NCBI GenBank assembly: GCA_013285685.1
Contig: JABDHD010000021.1
Coordinates: forward strand, 1-45,733
Direction of reading: 5' to 3'
Source of the DNA: Bacteroidota bacterium
GTDB taxonomy: Bacteria; Bacteroidota; Bacteroidia; Sphingobacteriales; Sphingobacteriaceae
DNA: 45,733 nt
Below are positions 17,088 through 26,250 of this stretch, piece by piece (position 1 is the stretch's first letter; each line of letters opens with the position of its first letter). The notes under the pieces were generated by a model. That model saw nothing but the letters and a program-made list of their open reading frames with translations, was not told where the DNA came from and searched no databases. A program made the position numbers and the translations under genes.

Positions 17088-18638
17088 ATGTTAAATCTTT
17101 CCGTCATCCTGGAAGACAGCGCGAAGCGCTACCCGGAAAAAACCGCCTATATTTTTATGGACGTTAAAATGTCATTTGCCGCAGTAAACGCCGCGGCAAA
17201 CCAGGTTGCTAACGGGCTGCGGGACATTGGTATTGGACCAGGTGATAAGGTGGCGCTCAGCTGCCCGAATTTACTGCAGTTCCCCATCTTATATTTCGGC
17301 ATCATCAAAGCCGGCGCCATTGTGGTGCCGCTGAATGTACTGCTGAAGACGGAAGAGATAGCCTACCATCTTCGCGACAGCGATGCAAAAGCCTATTTCT
17401 GTTTTTGTGGAACGCCTGAGCTGCCGTTGGGGGCTATGGGCCACGCGGCTTTTATCAAGGCGGATGCCTGCGCGCATTTTTACATGATCATGCCCAAAGC
17501 GGGCATGCGGCCCGGGGACGAAAGCCTGCATACCCTGGAGGATTTGATGTCCGGGCGGTCGGCCAATTTCGAGATGCACCCAACCAGCGCTGAAGATACC
17601 TGCGTACTCATTTATACGTCGGGCACTACGGGCAAACCAAAAGGAGCGGAACTTACCCATTCAAATTTGCTGCTAAACGCGGTAATGATATCCGATTTGG
17701 TAGGGACGAGCACGGAAGATGTGGATATTACTGTTTTACCCCTGTTCCACATTTTTGGGATGACGGTGATGATGAATGCCGGCATGTACAATGGCCGTAC
17801 CAGCGTTTTGCTTCCCCGGTTCGATGTTGAAGCCGTATTTAACGCCATGCAAAGGCATAAGGTGACCATTTTTGCAGGCGTACCTACCATGTACTGGGGT
17901 ATGCTGAATTATACCGACCCCAAATTTGATTACGAACTGATAGCCAAAACGTTAAAGCTATGCTGCTCCGGCGGGGCTGCGCTGCCGGTAAAAGTGCTGC
18001 ACGAATTTGAGAGCCGGTTTAACGTACCGGTACTCGAAGGTTATGGCATGTCGGAAGGCTCGCCCGTGGTGACTTTTAACCAGCTGAATGCGCAAAGGAA
18101 GCCCGGGTCGATAGGCAAACCATTTTGGGGTGTTGAAGTAAAGCTGGTTGACGCCGAAGGCAACGAAGTTCCGGTGGGAGAGAAGGGCGAGCTGTTGTAC
18201 CGCGGCCATAACGTAATGAAAGGGTATTACAAAAAACCGGAAGAAACCAAACAGGCGGTCACAAATGGCTGGATGCATTCCGGCGACATTGCCGTAAAAG
18301 ACGAAGACGGCTTTTTCTTTATCGTCGACCGCACCAAGGATATGATCAGCCGCGGCGGGATGAAGATATACCCGCGCGAAGTGGAAGAATTGATGATCAA
18401 GCACGAGGCTGTGTCGTTAGTGGCGGTGATCGGCATACCGCACGAGGAGATGGGCGAGGATATTAAGGCCTTTGTGGTTTTGAAGCCCGACAAGACCGTG
18501 GCAGCGGAAGAGTTGATCGCCTGGACGAAAGAGCGTATTGCCCATTATAAATATCCCCGGCACATCGAGTTTATTTCGGCTTTGCCGATGAATGCGACCG
18601 GGAAGATATTGAAAAGGGAATTGCGGGGAAGCGTGTAG
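17088..18638 (+). CDS. Acyl-CoA synthetase (long-chain fatty acid--CoA ligase type)
   Basis: This 516-residue enzyme of the ANL superfamily activates a carboxylic acid with ATP to the acyl-adenylate and passes it to CoA. The P-loop-like motif YTSGTTGKPKGAE lies near residues 175-187, GYGMSEGSP near 318-326, the hinge motif DGFFFIVDRTKDMISRGG near 405-422, and the C-terminal catalytic lysine motif NATGKILKREL at the end. The length and motifs fit medium/long-chain fatty acyl ligases of the LcfB type; other acid substrates are possible. It is separated from susD by a terminator and has its own promoter candidate. Its stop codon abuts a REP-like palindrome. Confidence 0.88.
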   Translation: MLNLSVILEDSAKRYPEKTAYIFMDVKMSFAAVNAAANQVANGLRDIGIGPGDKVALSCPNLLQFPILYFGIIKAGAIVVPLNVLLKTEEIAYHLRDSDAKAYFCFCGTPELPLGAMGHAAFIKADACAHFYMIMPKAGMRPGDESLHTLEDLMSGRSANFEMHPTSAEDTCVLIYTSGTTGKPKGAELTHSNLLLNAVMISDLVGTSTEDVDITVLPLFHIFGMTVMMNAGMYNGRTSVLLPRFDVEAVFNAMQRHKVTIFAGVPTMYWGMLNYTDPKFDYELIAKTLKLCCSGGAALPVKVLHEFESRFNVPVLEGYGMSEGSPVVTFNQLNAQRKPGSIGKPFWGVEVKLVDAEGNEVPVGEKGELLYRGHNVMKGYYKKPEETKQAVTNGWMHSGDIAVKDEDGFFFIVDRTKDMISRGGMKIYPREVEELMIKHEAVSLVAVIGIPHEEMGEDIKAFVVLKPDKTVAAEELIAWTKERIAHYKYPRHIEFISALPMNATGKILKRELRGSV

Positions 18639-18770
18639 AGACGCGATACATCGCGTCTCCCGCTGACAGGTCTTATTGTAATATTTGATCTCCTGCATTT
18701 GGTTTATACGACATTATTTCCTGGTATATGGTTATCTATCTACGGGAGACGCGAAGTATCGCGTCTATAC
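18635..18770. repeat. REP-like inverted pair with GTAG foot (locus 1)
   Basis: Unit 1 (18635-18659) is GTAG followed by a palindrome AGACGCGAT-AC-ATCGCGTCT. Unit 2 (18747-18770) is the same sequence in the opposite orientation with a degraded foot (complement GTAT). The two units face each other 87 bp apart. A 5' GTAG tetranucleotide at the base of a palindromic stem is the known hallmark of REP sequences recognised by RAYT transposases. A second locus of the same family is at 33114-33190. Confidence 0.75.
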
Positions 18771-18853
18771 GATGAAGAATTTTTGGAACCGAATCTTTTG
18801 TAAAATTTATATTCCCCTAAACCATTAGTCAATTGCAATGTTTAAAATTGACG

Positions 18854-19561
18854 ATGGAAAATTACGTACACCTTAATGTAGATGACGGCACCGAAATGGA
18901 GGCCTATATCTCGATACCGGCTGATGCCGTTGGTCGCACTTCGCCGGGATTAATTGTTTTACAGGAAGCTTTCGGCGTTAACCACCATATCCGCGACGTA
19001 GCCGACCGCTTTGCAGCGCAAGGCTTCGTAGTGATTGCGCCGGAATTGTTTCACCGCTCGGCGCCGCCTTATTTCGAAGGCAGTTATAACGATTTTCCTT
19101 CAATAATGCCGCACTTCCACGCGTTATCAGTTGAAGGGCAGACCGCCGATCTGAAAGCTGCTTATCATTGGTTGCGGCATAACGACCTGGTGAACCCGGC
19201 CAACATTTTCAGCATCGGCTATTGCCTGGGCGGCCGGGTTTCATTTTTGGCTAATGCAACATTACCGTTGGCGGCCGGCGTGAGCTACTATGGCGGAAGT
19301 ATAAAACCCCTTGCCGAAAAAGCGGCAACGGTTAACGGCCCCCACCTGTTCTTTTGGGGCGGACTGGACAAACACATCGGGCAGGACCAGGTCGACGCGG
19401 TGATCGGCGCCATGGACGAGGCGGGGAAAGATTATATCAATGTAAAAATTTCCTATGCTGACCATGCCTTTGCCTGCGACGAACGCCCCAGCTATAACGA
19501 AAAAGCGACCAAAGAGGCCTGGGCGCTGACGCTGGCGTTTTTGAGGAATAATATGTCGTGA
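18854..19561 (+). CDS. Dienelactone hydrolase family protein
   Basis: This alpha/beta hydrolase of 235 residues has the family's Cys-Asp-His triad: Cys124 in GYCLGGRVSF, Asp172 in WGGLDKHIG and His204 in YADHAFACDERP. The N-terminal LIVLQEAFGVNHHIRDVADR supplies the conserved Glu that activates the cysteine in dienelactone hydrolases. Such enzymes hydrolyse cyclic or activated esters; the natural substrate here is unknown because no aromatic-degradation genes are near. I take the ATG at 18854; an in-frame TTG at 18833 would add seven unconvincing residues. It stands between the acyl-CoA synthetase and clpB as a single gene. Confidence 0.9.
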   Translation: MENYVHLNVDDGTEMEAYISIPADAVGRTSPGLIVLQEAFGVNHHIRDVADRFAAQGFVVIAPELFHRSAPPYFEGSYNDFPSIMPHFHALSVEGQTADLKAAYHWLRHNDLVNPANIFSIGYCLGGRVSFLANATLPLAAGVSYYGGSIKPLAEKAATVNGPHLFFWGGLDKHIGQDQVDAVIGAMDEAGKDYINVKISYADHAFACDERPSYNEKATKEAWALTLAFLRNNMS

Positions 19562-19786
19562 GTTCATGGTTCATAGTTCATGGTAGGAGGTGAAAGGTGA
19601 AAGGTAAAAGGCGAAAGGTAAGAAAGTTGGGCGGATAGTGGCAAATTGGCACTTAATTTTGTTTTCGACCGACATTTTAGCAGTATAAGAAGGCTGGCAG
19701 GCGATTTGATTAAGTAATGCTGATTAGGATCAAGGCTGATTAACTTAGTCAACAATTCAACTTAATCAACCCAATCAACTAACAAC
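19562..19786. other. Low-complexity spacer before clpB
   Basis: No gene is seen here. 19562-19583 is built from GTTCATGG/GTTCATAG near-repeats and 19587-19620 from GGTGAAA/GGTAAAA/GGCGAAA units. A 10 bp long-range inverted repeat (TTGATTAAGT at 19706-19715, ACTTAATCAA at 19760-19769) lies in the presumed clpB leader. No CIRCE-type heat-shock operator was recognised. Confidence 0.45.
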
Positions 19787-22405
19787 ATGAATTTTAACAA
19801 TTTTACCATAAAAGCACAGGAGGCTGTTCAAAAAGCTTCCGAAATAGCCGGCGGCAACCAGCAGCAGGCTATCGAGACTGCGCACCTGCTTAAAGGTTTG
19901 TTACTGGAGGACGACAATGTTGTCAGCTACCTGTTGAAGAAGCTCAACGTTAACGTGAACCGCTTAAACGAGCAGTTGGACGAGCAGATAGCTTCTTTTC
20001 CAAAAGTAAGCGGCAGTAATATTTACCTATCGTCGGGTGCAAACTCGGCATTGCAAAAAGCGGCTTCATATTTAAAAGAATTTAAGGACGAATTTGTCTC
20101 CGTAGAACATATACTGCTGGGTATTTTATCTGTCAACGATAAAACCAGTTCGACCCTGAAAGATTACGGCGTGAACGAAAAAGACCTGAAAAAGGCCATT
20201 GTTGAATTACGCGGCGATAACAAGGTGACCGGCCAGAATGCCGAAGCTACTTACAATGCGCTTAATAAATACGCGCGCAACCTGAATGAGTATGCCGAGT
20301 CGGGTAAACTCGACCCGGTGATCGGCCGTGACGAAGAGATCAGGCGCGTGATACAGATACTTTCCCGTCGTACCAAAAACAACCCTATCCTGGTTGGCGA
20401 ACCCGGTGTGGGTAAAACTGCCATTGCAGAAGGTATTGCTTTCCGTATTATCAAAGGCGACGTGCCTGAAAGCCTCAAATCCAAGACTGTTTACTCCCTG
20501 GATATGGGCGCCCTTATTGCCGGCGCCAAATACAAAGGCGAATTTGAAGAACGTTTAAAAGCGGTTATCAAAGAGGTTACGCAAAGTGACGGCGATATCA
20601 TATTGTTTATCGACGAGATACATACCCTGGTGGGCGCAGGCGGCGGCGAAGGCGCAATGGATGCTGCCAACATACTGAAACCAGCCCTGGCCCGCGGTGA
20701 GCTGAGGGCCATTGGCGCTACTACACTAAATGAATACCAGAAATACCTGGAGAAAGACAAGGCCCTCGAACGCCGCTTCCAGATGGTTTTGGTTGACGAG
20801 CCGGACACTGCCGATGCAATTTCAATTCTTCGTGGTTTGAAGGAACGTTATGAAACCCACCACAAAGTGCGCATAAAGGACGAGGCTATCATTGCAGCCG
20901 TTGAGATGTCTCAGCGCTATATTTCGGACAGGTTTTTGCCGGACAAGGCCATCGACCTGATGGATGAGGCCGCGTCCAAACTACGTTTGGAGATGGACTC
21001 TGTGCCTGAAGCGGTTGATGAACTCGACCGCCGCATCATGCAGCTCGAAATTGAGCGTGAGGCGATCAAACGCGAAAAAGACACTAAAAAGGTGGAAGAG
21101 TTGAGCCATGAGATTGCCAATCTTTCTGCCGACCGTGATACGTTACGCGCCAAATGGCAGGCTGAAAAGGCCCTGGTCGACGGTATCAATCAGAAAGTTG
21201 AACTGATAGAAAGCTATAAGCTGGAAGCCGAGCAGGCCGAACGCGCGGGCGATTACGGTAAAGTAGCAGAATTGCGCTACGGTACCATTGTAAAGACGCA
21301 GAAGGAAGTAGAGGACCTGAAAAAGGCGCTGCTGGAAAACCAGGAAGACAGCCGCATGCTGAAAGAAGAAGTAACAGCAGAGGATATTGCGGGTGTAGTT
21401 TCCAGGTGGACAGGTATCCCGGTTTCCAAAATGATACAAAGCGAGCGTGAAAAATTGCTTCACCTGGAAGATGAGCTGCACAAACGTGTTGCCGGCCAGG
21501 AAGAAGCGATAGAAGCCATTAGCGATGCTATCCGCCGCAGCCGCGCGGGTTTGCAGGATAAGAAGAAGCCAATTGGCTCGTTTATATTCCTCGGTACAAC
21601 CGGGGTAGGTAAAACTGAGCTGGCAAAAGCTTTAGCTGAATACCTGTTTAATGATGAAGGCGCTTTGGTAAGGATCGATATGTCCGAATACCAGGAAAGG
21701 CACTCGGTATCGAGGCTGATCGGCGCGCCGCCGGGATATGTGGGCTATGATGAAGGCGGTCAGATTACCGAAGCCGTGCGCCGCAAGCCGTACAGCGTGG
21801 TGCTGCTGGACGAGATCGAGAAAGCGCACCCGGACGTATTCAATATCCTGCTGCAGGTTTTGGACGATGGCCGCTTAACCGATAACAAAGGCCGCGTGGT
21901 GAACTTTAAGAACACCATCATCATCATGACGAGCAATATCGGCTCCCACATTATACAGGAGAATTTTAAAGATTACAATGAGTTTGAAAAGGACGAAGTT
22001 ATCAATAAAACACGCAACCAGTTGTTTGAGCTGCTGCGGCAAACCATCCGCCCCGAGTTTTTGAACAGGATAGACGAAATCATCATGTTTACCCCGCTGG
22101 GTCGTAACGAAATACAGGAGATCGTGAAAATGCAGTTCAGCCAGTTACAGCATACGCTTGGCGAAATGGGCATTACGATCGAAGCATCGGAAGACGCACT
22201 CGATTGGCTGGCACAGCTGGGCTACGACCCGCAGTTCGGCGCACGCCCGCTAAAACGCGTGATGCAAAAAAAGATACTGAACGAGTTAAGCAAGCAGATA
22301 CTATCAGGTAAAGTTGATAAAGACAGCAAAATAGTGCTGGATATGTTTGATAACGAATTTGTCTTCTTTAACCAGCACGATGCTGAACCGGCAGGTACAA
22401 AATAA
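19787..22405 (+). CDS. clpB: ATP-dependent disaggregase ClpB
   Basis: ClpB is a hexameric AAA+ machine that, with DnaK, pulls apart protein aggregates after heat stress. The 872 residues show the whole architecture: Clp N-domain repeats (about 1-150), first AAA+ module with Walker A GEPGVGKT (204-211) and Walker [12 protein letters not shown], a long coiled-coil middle domain (about 400-530, rich in Glu/Lys/Arg) that separates ClpB from ClpA, and the second module with Walker A GTTGVGKT (near 603-610) and Walker [14 protein letters not shown], ending with [15 protein letters not shown]. No ClpP-binding loop is evident. It is monocistronic with a terminator-like hairpin downstream. Confidence 0.97.
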   Translation: MNFNNFTIKAQEAVQKASEIAGGNQQQAIETAHLLKGLLLEDDNVVSYLLKKLNVNVNRLNEQLDEQIASFPKVSGSNIYLSSGANSALQKAASYLKEFKDEFVSVEHILLGILSVNDKTSSTLKDYGVNEKDLKKAIVELRGDNKVTGQNAEATYNALNKYARNLNEYAESGKLDPVIGRDEEIRRVIQILSRRTKNNPILVGEPGVGKTAIAEGIAFRIIKGDVPESLKSKTVYSLDMGALIAGAKYKGEFEERLKAVIKEVTQSDGDIILFIDEIHTLVGAGGGEGAMDAANILKPALARGELRAIGATTLNEYQKYLEKDKALERRFQMVLVDEPDTADAISILRGLKERYETHHKVRIKDEAIIAAVEMSQRYISDRFLPDKAIDLMDEAASKLRLEMDSVPEAVDELDRRIMQLEIEREAIKREKDTKKVEELSHEIANLSADRDTLRAKWQAEKALVDGINQKVELIESYKLEAEQAERAGDYGKVAELRYGTIVKTQKEVEDLKKALLENQEDSRMLKEEVTAEDIAGVVSRWTGIPVSKMIQSEREKLLHLEDELHKRVAGQEEAIEAISDAIRRSRAGLQDKKKPIGSFIFLGTTGVGKTELAKALAEYLFNDEGALVRIDMSEYQERHSVSRLIGAPPGYVGYDEGGQITEAVRRKPYSVVLLDEIEKAHPDVFNILLQVLDDGRLTDNKGRVVNFKNTIIIMTSNIGSHIIQENFKDYNEFEKDEVINKTRNQLFELLRQTIRPEFLNRIDEIIMFTPLGRNEIQEIVKMQFSQLQHTLGEMGITIEASEDALDWLAQLGYDPQFGARPLKRVMQKKILNELSKQILSGKVDKDSKIVLDMFDNEFVFFNQHDAEPAGTK

Positions 22406-22432
22406 TCGTAATTTAAATCCATTATAAATAAT

Positions 22433-22462
22433 AAGAGCTTTCGTCGGATGACGGAGGCTCTT
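22433..22462. terminator. Terminator-like hairpin after clpB
   Basis: AAGAGCTTTCGTC-GGAT-GACGGAGGCTCTT forms a 13 bp stem with G-U pairs and a four-base loop, followed by TGTT. It is 27 bp after the clpB stop. On the minus strand it could also serve the convergent lipoprotein gene ending at 22572. Confidence 0.6.
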
Positions 22463-22571
22463 GTTGCTTATGGATAGGAATTCACGGCACAGCTACGCGC
22501 AACGGGAGGGGCACGAGACTCACGCCACGCAGCCTTTGCCCGGCATTCGCGCTTGAAATAGGTTTTATCGG

Positions 22572-23579
22572 TTATTTCGCTATCGCAGCAATGCCGGTTA
22601 TATATGAACCTTCATTGCTTATCTGAATGAAGTTGCTGTTTTTCCAATATCCTGTAGAAGAACCCGTTATATCAGTGGTTCCACTTACATAAACGTCGCT
22701 GCCATTTATTGCAATGCCATTCGAAGAATTGGCATTATCCTGAAATTCTGTTACAACACCATTTTTCCAATATCCATGTGTAAGCTGATCACCCATCACA
22801 AAGTCGCCGGCTATATATGTATCGGAACCGTTTAAGGCTATCGCCAAACCGAGACTGGATTTGTTTCCGTCATAAAGTATCGTAGGGACGCTATTGATCC
22901 AGTATACTGCAGAAACTGAATACGGTGTGGGCGCTTCGGTGCCAACTACGTAAACGTCCCCATCCTTTATTGCAATTCCATGGGCCGACGAAGTGTAGAA
23001 GCCTTTTAGATAAGTTGGTACGCCATTTTTCCAATACGTTGCTGTGCTGGCGCCATGAGCGTCCCACGACGTTCCGCACATGTATACATCATTACCGTCT
23101 ATGTCGATACCTGAAACGGATGAAGTTGCAAGACTATCAATGAGGTTCACAACAATCCCGTTCTTCCAATAAGCCGCCTTTCCATCAATTGAGCCCCCAA
23201 CGTATAAGTCGTTACCATCTACAACTATGGCATTCGCGGCGGAATTTTCGGCAATTTTACTGACAACGCCGTTTTTCCAATATAGCGCGTGTGTTTGGGT
23301 GCCATCGTACTTCGTACCTGCTACGTAAACGTCATTGCCTTGTATTGCAATAGCATTTCCTTCAGAGAAGCTTTCAGGTAATGTTATTTTCAGGCCATTT
23401 TTCCAATAAGTTGCAACCACTGCGCTATCGCCAGGCGCGTAGCCAACAAGATATACATCAACGCCGGTATTAGCGTGAGTTGGAGTGGGGTTTTTACTTT
23501 TTTTGCAGGATACTAACCCAATTACAACAACAATTGCCAGTGAAAAAATGGAAAGTGTATGTTTTAATTGTACATGCAT
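22572..23579 (-). CDS. Lipoprotein with seven YWKNG repeats, probable seven-bladed beta-propeller
   Basis: The 335-residue protein has a lipoprotein signal peptide with the Cys in GLVSCKK. The mature chain is made of seven units of about 40-50 residues. Each has a YWKNG-like motif (two variants, YWINS and YWKNS) and a following I.GNDVYVAG-like strand. Seven such units of beta character suggest a seven-bladed propeller. It is presumably anchored facing the periplasm or exterior. I recognise no enzyme motif, and propellers of this sort usually bind ligands. I chose the ATG at 23579; a GTG lies one codon upstream. Codon-level repetition (TTTTTCCAATA recurs on the plus strand) indicates recent duplication or gene conversion between blades. 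Confidence 0.75.
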   Translation of the reverse strand: MHVQLKHTLSIFSLAIVVVIGLVSCKKSKNPTPTHANTGVDVYLVGYAPGDSAVVATYWKNGLKITLPESFSEGNAIAIQGNDVYVAGTKYDGTQTHALYWKNGVVSKIAENSAANAIVVDGNDLYVGGSIDGKAAYWKNGIVVNLIDSLATSSVSGIDIDGNDVYMCGTSWDAHGASTATYWKNGVPTYLKGFYTSSAHGIAIKDGDVYVVGTEAPTPYSVSAVYWINSVPTILYDGNKSSLGLAIALNGSDTYIAGDFVMGDQLTHGYWKNGVVTEFQDNANSSNGIAINGSDVYVSGTTDITGSSTGYWKNSNFIQISNEGSYITGIAAIAK

Positions 23580-23694
23580 CACAGTTGGATTTGATCTTTG
23601 TTTGAGCCTTTAAAGTTCGCAATAATAATCCTGTTATCATTATTTATTGCCCGCAAATAACTTGCTTATTTCTGAGCATTAAAATTAATCCTAT

Positions 23695-23736
23695 AAAAAC
23701 AAGAGCTTCTGCCGACTGGCAGAAGCTCTTGTTTTT
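23695..23736. terminator. Strong bidirectional-type terminator hairpin
   Basis: There is a perfect 19 bp stem (AAAAACAAGAGCTTCTGCC and its complement) with a GACT loop. On the minus strand it follows the DUF4397 gene stop at 23775 by about 40 bp and ends in five T residues. It separates that gene from the next minus-strand lipoprotein gene. Confidence 0.85.
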
Positions 23737-23774
23737 ACGAACTATTTTTACAATGTGTCAAAAAAAAAATGCGA

Positions 23775-24500
23775 TCAATAAAACAACGCATTGGTCATAA
23801 CGCCGATAGCCAGGTTATCTGCCGCCGTGGTGCTGTTTTTTAGCCCGAAAAGCCAAATCGTATAAACTCCGCCTGCGCTAAGGTTTACATTGGCAAGGCT
23901 GGCCAGCGCGGTTGATGTACCGGCTGTGTTCACCTGCAGATTATAGCTCCCGCCGGCGGTCACGGTTATAAAGCCTGAATGACCCAGGAAAGATTTGTTG
24001 GCGACGGTGGTAGTGTTTGCTGCCTTTGCCTGCAGGTCAACAGCACCGGCATCGGGACTAAGGTTGACAAAACGAACGGATGCACTGCCGGAGGCTGGTT
24101 GGTTGAGCGTATCGGTCAGCAATAACGCTTGCGGATGGGCGGCGGTATTGGCCAGGAAAAGCGAATAATACACATTTTGACGCAGCGTCATCGTGTCTGA
24201 TAATAGCTGTCCCCCGGTGTAGGCATTGTCGAAATTCGCGGTACGCAACCCGGTATAAGCCCTGAAGTAGTCGATATGATCGCCATATTGCAGCGGCGCC
24301 CAGGTATTAACCAGGTCGGAATTCAGGAAAAACTTCAGCGGCGGTTCGTCCGTCGATGCCTGCACAAAAGATAAATAGGCGACCGGTGGATTATAGTTGT
24401 TGTTATGGTCCTTCAGGCAGGACGAAAGCAGCAGCACGATGGCGCCCGGCACAATAAACAGCTGCAAACATTTTTGTAAGGGGGTTTTGAGACTTTTCAT
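23775..24500 (-). CDS. DUF4397-domain lipoprotein (paralogue A)
   Basis: The 241 residues begin with a lipoprotein signal whose lipobox is LLLSSC. Next comes a DUF4397 core: AYLSFVQASTDEPPLKFFLN near residues 41-60 and the signature VRFVNLSPDAGAVDLQ near 143-158. DUF4397 proteins are envelope lipoproteins with immunoglobulin-like beta folds and no known biochemical role. A paralogue of nearly identical length lies at 31243-31971, and both have the same two-box upstream motif. It is bounded by a strong terminator downstream, so it is transcribed alone. The family is sure, the function unknown. Confidence 0.88.
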   Translation of the reverse strand: MKSLKTPLQKCLQLFIVPGAIVLLLSSCLKDHNNNYNPPVAYLSFVQASTDEPPLKFFLNSDLVNTWAPLQYGDHIDYFRAYTGLRTANFDNAYTGGQLLSDTMTLRQNVYYSLFLANTAAHPQALLLTDTLNQPASGSASVRFVNLSPDAGAVDLQAKAANTTTVANKSFLGHSGFITVTAGGSYNLQVNTAGTSTALASLANVNLSAGGVYTIWLFGLKNSTTAADNLAIGVMTNALFY

Positions 24501-24531
24501 AAAATAAAATTTGTAATTATTTCCATTTGAC

Positions 24532-24561
24532 TTTACGCTGATAACGCCTAAAACGCTACAG
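24532..24561 (-). promoter_or_regulatory. Two-box promoter motif of DUF4397 paralogue A
   Basis: On the minus strand CTGTAGCG and CGTAAA are separated by 16 bp. The second box ends 31 bp before the ATG. The same two boxes with the same 16 bp spacing precede the paralogue at 31971. The geometry is that of a -35/-10 promoter for an extracytoplasmic-function sigma factor; the assignment to such a factor is inference. Confidence 0.6.
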
Positions 24562-24649
24562 TTATTTTGGGGAATTAATTAGAATGAAATAATGTTTGAT
24601 CAATAGTTAATTGAAACAAAGCCGTTTAAAGCATATTTTTTTGTCGGCA

Positions 24650-24725
24650 ATGTTAAGTCAAAAGTCTTTAGTCGTAAGTCCTAAGTCTGTTTTTCGATAC
24701 GCTGACTTAAGACTCAAGACTAAGC
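24650..24725. repeat. AGTC-rich inverted repeat (copy 1)
   Basis: GTTAAGTCAAAAGTCTTTAG and the following GTCGTAAGTCC face GACTTAAGACTCAAGACT across a short loop. The reverse complement of this whole block recurs at 32053-32130, and each copy lies upstream of a DUF4397 gene. Confidence 0.6.
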
Positions 24726-24752
24726 GCCAATTCATAGTTGACACGACACCAG

Positions 24753-24815
24753 TTTGTGAAATCTTTGTGTCCATAGTGAGCTTTGTGGTGAAAAATTGAT
24801 TATAAAGGTAAGGCA
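24753..24815. repeat. CTTTGTG-type dispersed repeat (copy related to 40232-40298)
   Basis: The block starts TTTGTGAAATCTTTGTG and continues through a GGTGAAAA-like segment to GATTATAAAG. The same order of words, about 80 percent alike by eye, occurs at 40232-40298. Neither copy encodes a protein. Confidence 0.6.
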
Positions 24816-24861
24816 CACCGGTAGTACCGCAATATCACACCATTTATCATTTTCGATAAAA

Positions 24862-24892
24862 ATTGTCATTCCCTGATATTCTCCTATTTTTG
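24862..24892 (+). promoter_or_regulatory. Promoter of the gntP-glycerate kinase operon
   Basis: ATTG (24862-24865) and TATTTTTG (24885-24892) are separated by 19 bp. This is close to the Bacteroidota TTTG-N19-TAnnTTTG consensus, with a perfect -7 box and one mismatch at -33. The start codon is 31 bp downstream. Confidence 0.65.
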
Positions 24893-24923
24893 AATTGATT
24901 CAACCAATTATCAACCCACCCGA

Positions 24924-26249
24924 ATGACGCAATCTTTCCCATACCTGCTTTTGTGCCTTATTGCAGGCATAAGCGTCATCGTGCTGCTTACTACGCGGTA
25001 TAAAGTCCACGCGTTTTTTGCCCTGGTTTTATCTGCAATGCTGGTTGGCCTGGGTGTTGGGATGCCATTAGGGGATGTGATCACCACGATGAAAGATGGT
25101 TTTGGTAAGATCATGAGTTCGCTGGGGTTCATCATCGTCCTGGGCACTACTTTGGGTGTTATGCTGGAGTACACCGGCGCCACAGCCGTTATGGCGGCCT
25201 TTATTTTACGGCAAACCGGCGAAAAACGCGCCTCCTGGGCCATGAGCATTACCGGGTTTATCGTCGGGTTGCCTATTTTTTGCGATTCGGGCTTTATCGT
25301 GCTCAGCGGGCTGAATAAAAACCTGGCCAAAAGGTCGGGTGTACCCATCACTATTATGTCGGCCTCGCTGGCTACGGGTTTGCTGGCCATTCACTGTTTG
25401 GCGCCGCCGCATCCGGGAGCTACTACCGCAGCGGCCACCATCGGGGCAGATATGGGCAAACTGATCGCCTACGGTGCACTGGTCGCCATTCCGGCTATGA
25501 TCGTCGGCAATTTATGGGCTAACTACGCGGGCAAAAAGTTTCCAACGCTCCAAACGGAAGATATAACCGAAGAAGCCGCAGGTTCCGGGCCGTCCGTTCT
25601 TAAAGCGTTTTTGCCGGTGGTCGTCCCTATTGTGCTTATCGCTTTAAAATCATTTTATAACATAGACCCCAAGTTATCCGGAAAATGGATCACCGCCATA
25701 CTTGCCATCGGCGACCCGGTACCGGCGCTGATGATTGGTGTGCTCCTGACTTTTCTCTGTAAACCTAAATGGCAAAAAACTGAATTAAGCCATTTGCTGC
25801 AGGATTCTGTTGAAAAAGCCGGCGGCATTCTTATCATTATCGGCGCGGGCGGCGCTTTCGGCGCTATCCTGGCTGCCACGAAGATTGGCGTTCATTTCAG
25901 CCAGGTATTGGATCTCGGCGCCCTGGGCATCTTCTTTCCATTCCTGTTAACAGCGGTGCTAAAAACAGCGCAGGGCTCGTCAACGGTGGCTATTATTACC
26001 GCCGCAGCTATCGTTCAGCCTTTGCTGCATGGCTTGGGCCTGGATGCACCCACCGGTAAGTTGCTTTGTGTGCTGGCGATGGGTTCAGGCTCCATGATCA
26101 TTTCACATGCTAACGATGCTTATTTTTGGGTGATCGCAAAGTTCTCCGGGCTGGATATGAAGACCATGCTCAGGGTTTACTCCATTGCCACGCTGCTAAT
26201 GGGATTAACGTCCATCCTGATGGTTTTTATCCTGTCAAAAATTATCTGA
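24924..26249 (+). CDS. GntP-family gluconate/organic-acid:H+ symporter
   Basis: The 441-residue inner-membrane transporter has about 12 hydrophobic segments with no large loops. GntP-family features include the N-terminal TRYKVHAFFALVLSAMLVGL, FIVGLPIFCDSGFIVLSGL (near residues 110-130), CLAPPHPGATTAAATIGADMG (near 160-180) and the C-terminal GSGSMIISHANDAYFWVIAKF. Members import gluconate and related sugar acids, including glycerate, with protons. The stop is followed after a single base by the glycerate kinase start, so the pair is translationally coupled, and glycerate or a compound yielding it is the likely substrate. Confidence 0.92.
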   Translation: MTQSFPYLLLCLIAGISVIVLLTTRYKVHAFFALVLSAMLVGLGVGMPLGDVITTMKDGFGKIMSSLGFIIVLGTTLGVMLEYTGATAVMAAFILRQTGEKRASWAMSITGFIVGLPIFCDSGFIVLSGLNKNLAKRSGVPITIMSASLATGLLAIHCLAPPHPGATTAAATIGADMGKLIAYGALVAIPAMIVGNLWANYAGKKFPTLQTEDITEEAAGSGPSVLKAFLPVVVPIVLIALKSFYNIDPKLSGKWITAILAIGDPVPALMIGVLLTFLCKPKWQKTELSHLLQDSVEKAGGILIIIGAGGAFGAILAATKIGVHFSQVLDLGALGIFFPFLLTAVLKTAQGSSTVAIITAAAIVQPLLHGLGLDAPTGKLLCVLAMGSGSMIISHANDAYFWVIAKFSGLDMKTMLRVYSIATLLMGLTSILMVFILSKII

Positions 26250-26250
26250 A

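Larger units (their letters stand above)
24501..24923. other. Divergent intergenic region with repeats and promoters
   Basis: This 423-base region holds no gene. From left to right it contains the leader and two-box promoter of the DUF4397 gene (to 24561), an AGTC-rich inverted repeat at 24650-24725, a CTTTGTG-type dispersed repeat at 24753-24815, and the gntP promoter at 24862-24892. Confidence 0.6.
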
